Notes under the pieces: generated by a model
Told to the model about the DNA's origin: nothing
Database searches by the model: none
The model's input: only the letters and a program-made list of their open reading frames with translations
Source: Pseudomonadota bacterium
Lineage (GTDB): Bacteria > Pseudomonadota > Gammaproteobacteria > Burkholderiales > Thiobacillaceae
DNA: 6,994 bases
Assembly (NCBI GenBank): GCA_021791235.1
Contig: JAJYXA010000200.1
Coordinates: 1-6,994 of the forward strand
Reading direction: 5' to 3'
Position numbers and translations under genes: made by a program
Shown: positions 5,738-6,994 of the stretch, piece after piece
How the letters are laid out: each line of letters opens with the position of its first letter
Position numbering within the stretch: position 1 is the stretch's first letter

Positions 5738-6982
5738 TCAGGCGGCGGCGGCGAACTGCTCCCGTCCCACCACATCCATCCCCACGCGCAGCCAGCCTTC
5801 GTGGCTTTCCTGCACCTCGCCCAGCCGCAAGCGATACACCGTATCGCCGTCGCGCAGCATCAGCGGCGCGCCCAGGCGGTAATGCGTCTGTGGAATCAAC
5901 AGGTTGCTGACCCCTTGCTCGGTATGCGTCATGGGCATGAACACGGCCCAGGTTTTTTCCTGCGCGCCACCCGCGGCGCCCGGCTCGAAATAGATCTCCA
6001 CCCGCTTGGGGTGACGTGACAGGCGTTGCGTACCCACCAAATGCTGGCCGTCTTCTTCCCGATTCCAGCGGATCGCCAGCAATTGCCAGACGTTCTCCGA
6101 CGGATCCCAGCTCACCGCCACCAGGCGGCCATGCGGAAGCGTCGTTGCCTCGGACAAGGCAAAGCCCATGCCTTCCGTGCTCTCGTCGCGCAGCATCCAG
6201 GGCTCCAGGGCCGGGCGCGCCTTGTCGGCGTCGACATGCGCCAGCGCGGCCAGGATATTGTCCATCCCCGCCGCCGCCCACACGCGGCCGAAGCGATGCG
6301 TGCGTTGACGGCTGCGACGAATGCCACCGCGTTCGATCAGGCTGGCCACCTGCTGGGCGAGTGCGCCCCCCTCCACCGTGGCCGAGCCCTGATCGAGCGA
6401 TCGCAAATAATCGATCAGCGGGCGCAGGGCAAAGTACCGCAGGCGGCGCCCTTGCATCCAGCCGTTTTCCAGTACGCAGGCTCCTTCGCTGAGCGACAGG
6501 TCCACCACGTGCGTGTGCGCCTCGCGCTGCGGCACGGTTTCGGGCAGCGGCAAAGGCTCGTAGCCGTCGAGAAGCTGCGCAATCGACTCGATTTCCTGCG
6601 TGCGGTAGCCCAGCGGATGCACCAGCCCCATCAACACCACCAGCGCGTATTCGCGTGCGCAGTGCGTGGGGCGCGCATTGACCGGCACGTCCTGCGTCGC
6701 AAAGCCATCGCGTTCGACCAGGCGGTAGATCTTGTGCACGCGGCGCCAGGCCGACGCGGCCGGGTTGCGCGCCTGGTGATAGTCCCAGCGCATGACCAGT
6801 CCGGCATAGCGCAGCGCACGGGCGGCAAACTCGGCGACATGGGGCTTGAGTTCGGCGCTGGCCGGATTGCGGTAGGCCTGCTTCAGCATGCTCAGCCAGG
6901 CCTCCGCCAGCAGCGACCAGAACACCCACGATTCGCGCCACAACGCCTGGCGCGCCAGGCGGAACGAGGCCTGATTTCGCAT
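5738..6982 (-). CDS. Protein with PilZ-like domain and N-terminal helical region; start uncertain at the window edge
   Basis: The frame gives 414 residues from an ATG at 6982. Residues about 10-150 look all-helical and cytoplasmic (RALRYAGLVMRWDYHQARNP, EYALVVLMGLVHPLGYRTQE) with no signal peptide or membrane segment. Residues 222-233 are Arg-rich (RRSRQRTHRFGR) and are followed about 30 residues later by D266-E-S-T-E-G271. This resembles the RxxxR and (D/N)xSxxG signature with which PilZ domains bind cyclic-di-GMP. The rest, including VAVSWDPSENVWQLLAIRW and a C-terminal stretch ending VGMDVVGREQF, looks beta-rich. A PilZ-like c-di-GMP effector is therefore my best guess, at moderate confidence. 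The ATG has no ribosome-binding site and lies at the centre of a perfect palindrome ending at the window edge, so the true N-terminus may lie beyond the window. The reading frame itself is secure because long stretches show coherent protein character. Confidence 0.75.
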   Translation of the reverse strand: MRNQASFRLARQALWRESWVFWSLLAEAWLSMLKQAYRNPASAELKPHVAEFAARALRYAGLVMRWDYHQARNPAASAWRRVHKIYRLVERDGFATQDVPVNARPTHCAREYALVVLMGLVHPLGYRTQEIESIAQLLDGYEPLPLPETVPQREAHTHVVDLSLSEGACVLENGWMQGRRLRYFALRPLIDYLRSLDQGSATVEGGALAQQVASLIERGGIRRSRQRTHRFGRVWAAAGMDNILAALAHVDADKARPALEPWMLRDESTEGMGFALSEATTLPHGRLVAVSWDPSENVWQLLAIRWNREEDGQHLVGTQRLSRHPKRVEIYFEPGAAGGAQEKTWAVFMPMTHTEQGVSNLLIPQTHYRLGAPLMLRDGDTVYRLRLGEVQESHEGWLRVGMDVVGREQFAAAA

Positions 6983-6994
6983 GCGAAATCAGGC
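6969..6994. repeat. Perfect 26-bp palindrome at the window end
   Basis: GCCTGATTTCGCA is followed immediately by its exact reverse complement, TGCGAAATCAGGC, with no spacer. The centre falls between 6981 and 6982, inside the CAT that encodes the putative start codon of the PilZ-like gene. It may be a real operator-like site, or a fold-back produced at a contig end during assembly; the sequence alone cannot decide. Confidence 0.9.

Noticed and set aside
5616..6941. A 441-codon minus-strand open frame overlapping the PilZ-like gene.
   Set aside because: Its translation is Arg/Gly/Ala-rich shadow text and runs through hairpin D; the overlapping frame ending at 5738 has normal protein composition.

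Overview
This window looks like chromosomal housekeeping DNA from a GC-rich proteobacterium, most likely a betaproteobacterium (Nitrosomonadales, Rhodocyclales or similar). That placement is an inference from codon use, from the style of the MshE-like ATPase and Hsp33 proteins, and from the dispersed 'CCACAGAGGCAC' inverted repeats common in environmental genomes. No phage, transposase, CRISPR, tRNA or rRNA is visible. The last 26 bases form a perfect palindrome, so the right edge may be a real contig end.

Layout from left to right: the N-terminal two thirds of an MshE/GspE/PilB-type secretion ATPase (minus, cut by the left edge); a 168-bp gap with a short GC hairpin; a small exported protein of unknown function (minus) directly behind hslO/Hsp33 (minus, probable TTG start); repeat A; a DUF2201-type protein joining an HExxH metallopeptidase-like domain to a VWA-like domain (minus); repeat B; a MoxR-type AAA+ ATPase (minus); a divergent region with repeat C; a zinc-ribbon Nudix hydrolase (plus, the only plus-strand gene); hairpin element D between convergent genes; and a 414-codon protein with PilZ-like signatures (minus) that reaches the right edge.

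The clearest functional unit is the MoxR ATPase with its metallopeptidase/VWA partner. The two are encoded in the same direction in the order AAA+ then VWA, resembling the RavA-ViaA arrangement, and probably form a chaperone-like remodelling pair with unknown substrate. Hsp33 and the small exported protein form a tight two-gene operon. The proteins at the two ends both carry domains associated with cyclic-di-GMP binding (MshEN and PilZ-like), but nothing here ties them together.

The points most worth a second look are: an Hsp33 that keeps only two of the four redox-switch cysteines (CxY and DxxC in place of CxC and CxxC); four inverted-repeat elements that occupy four of the intergenic gaps, three of them sharing a conserved centre; crossed complementarity inside repeat B; and the perfect palindrome over the start codon of the last gene, which may be an assembly fold-back.
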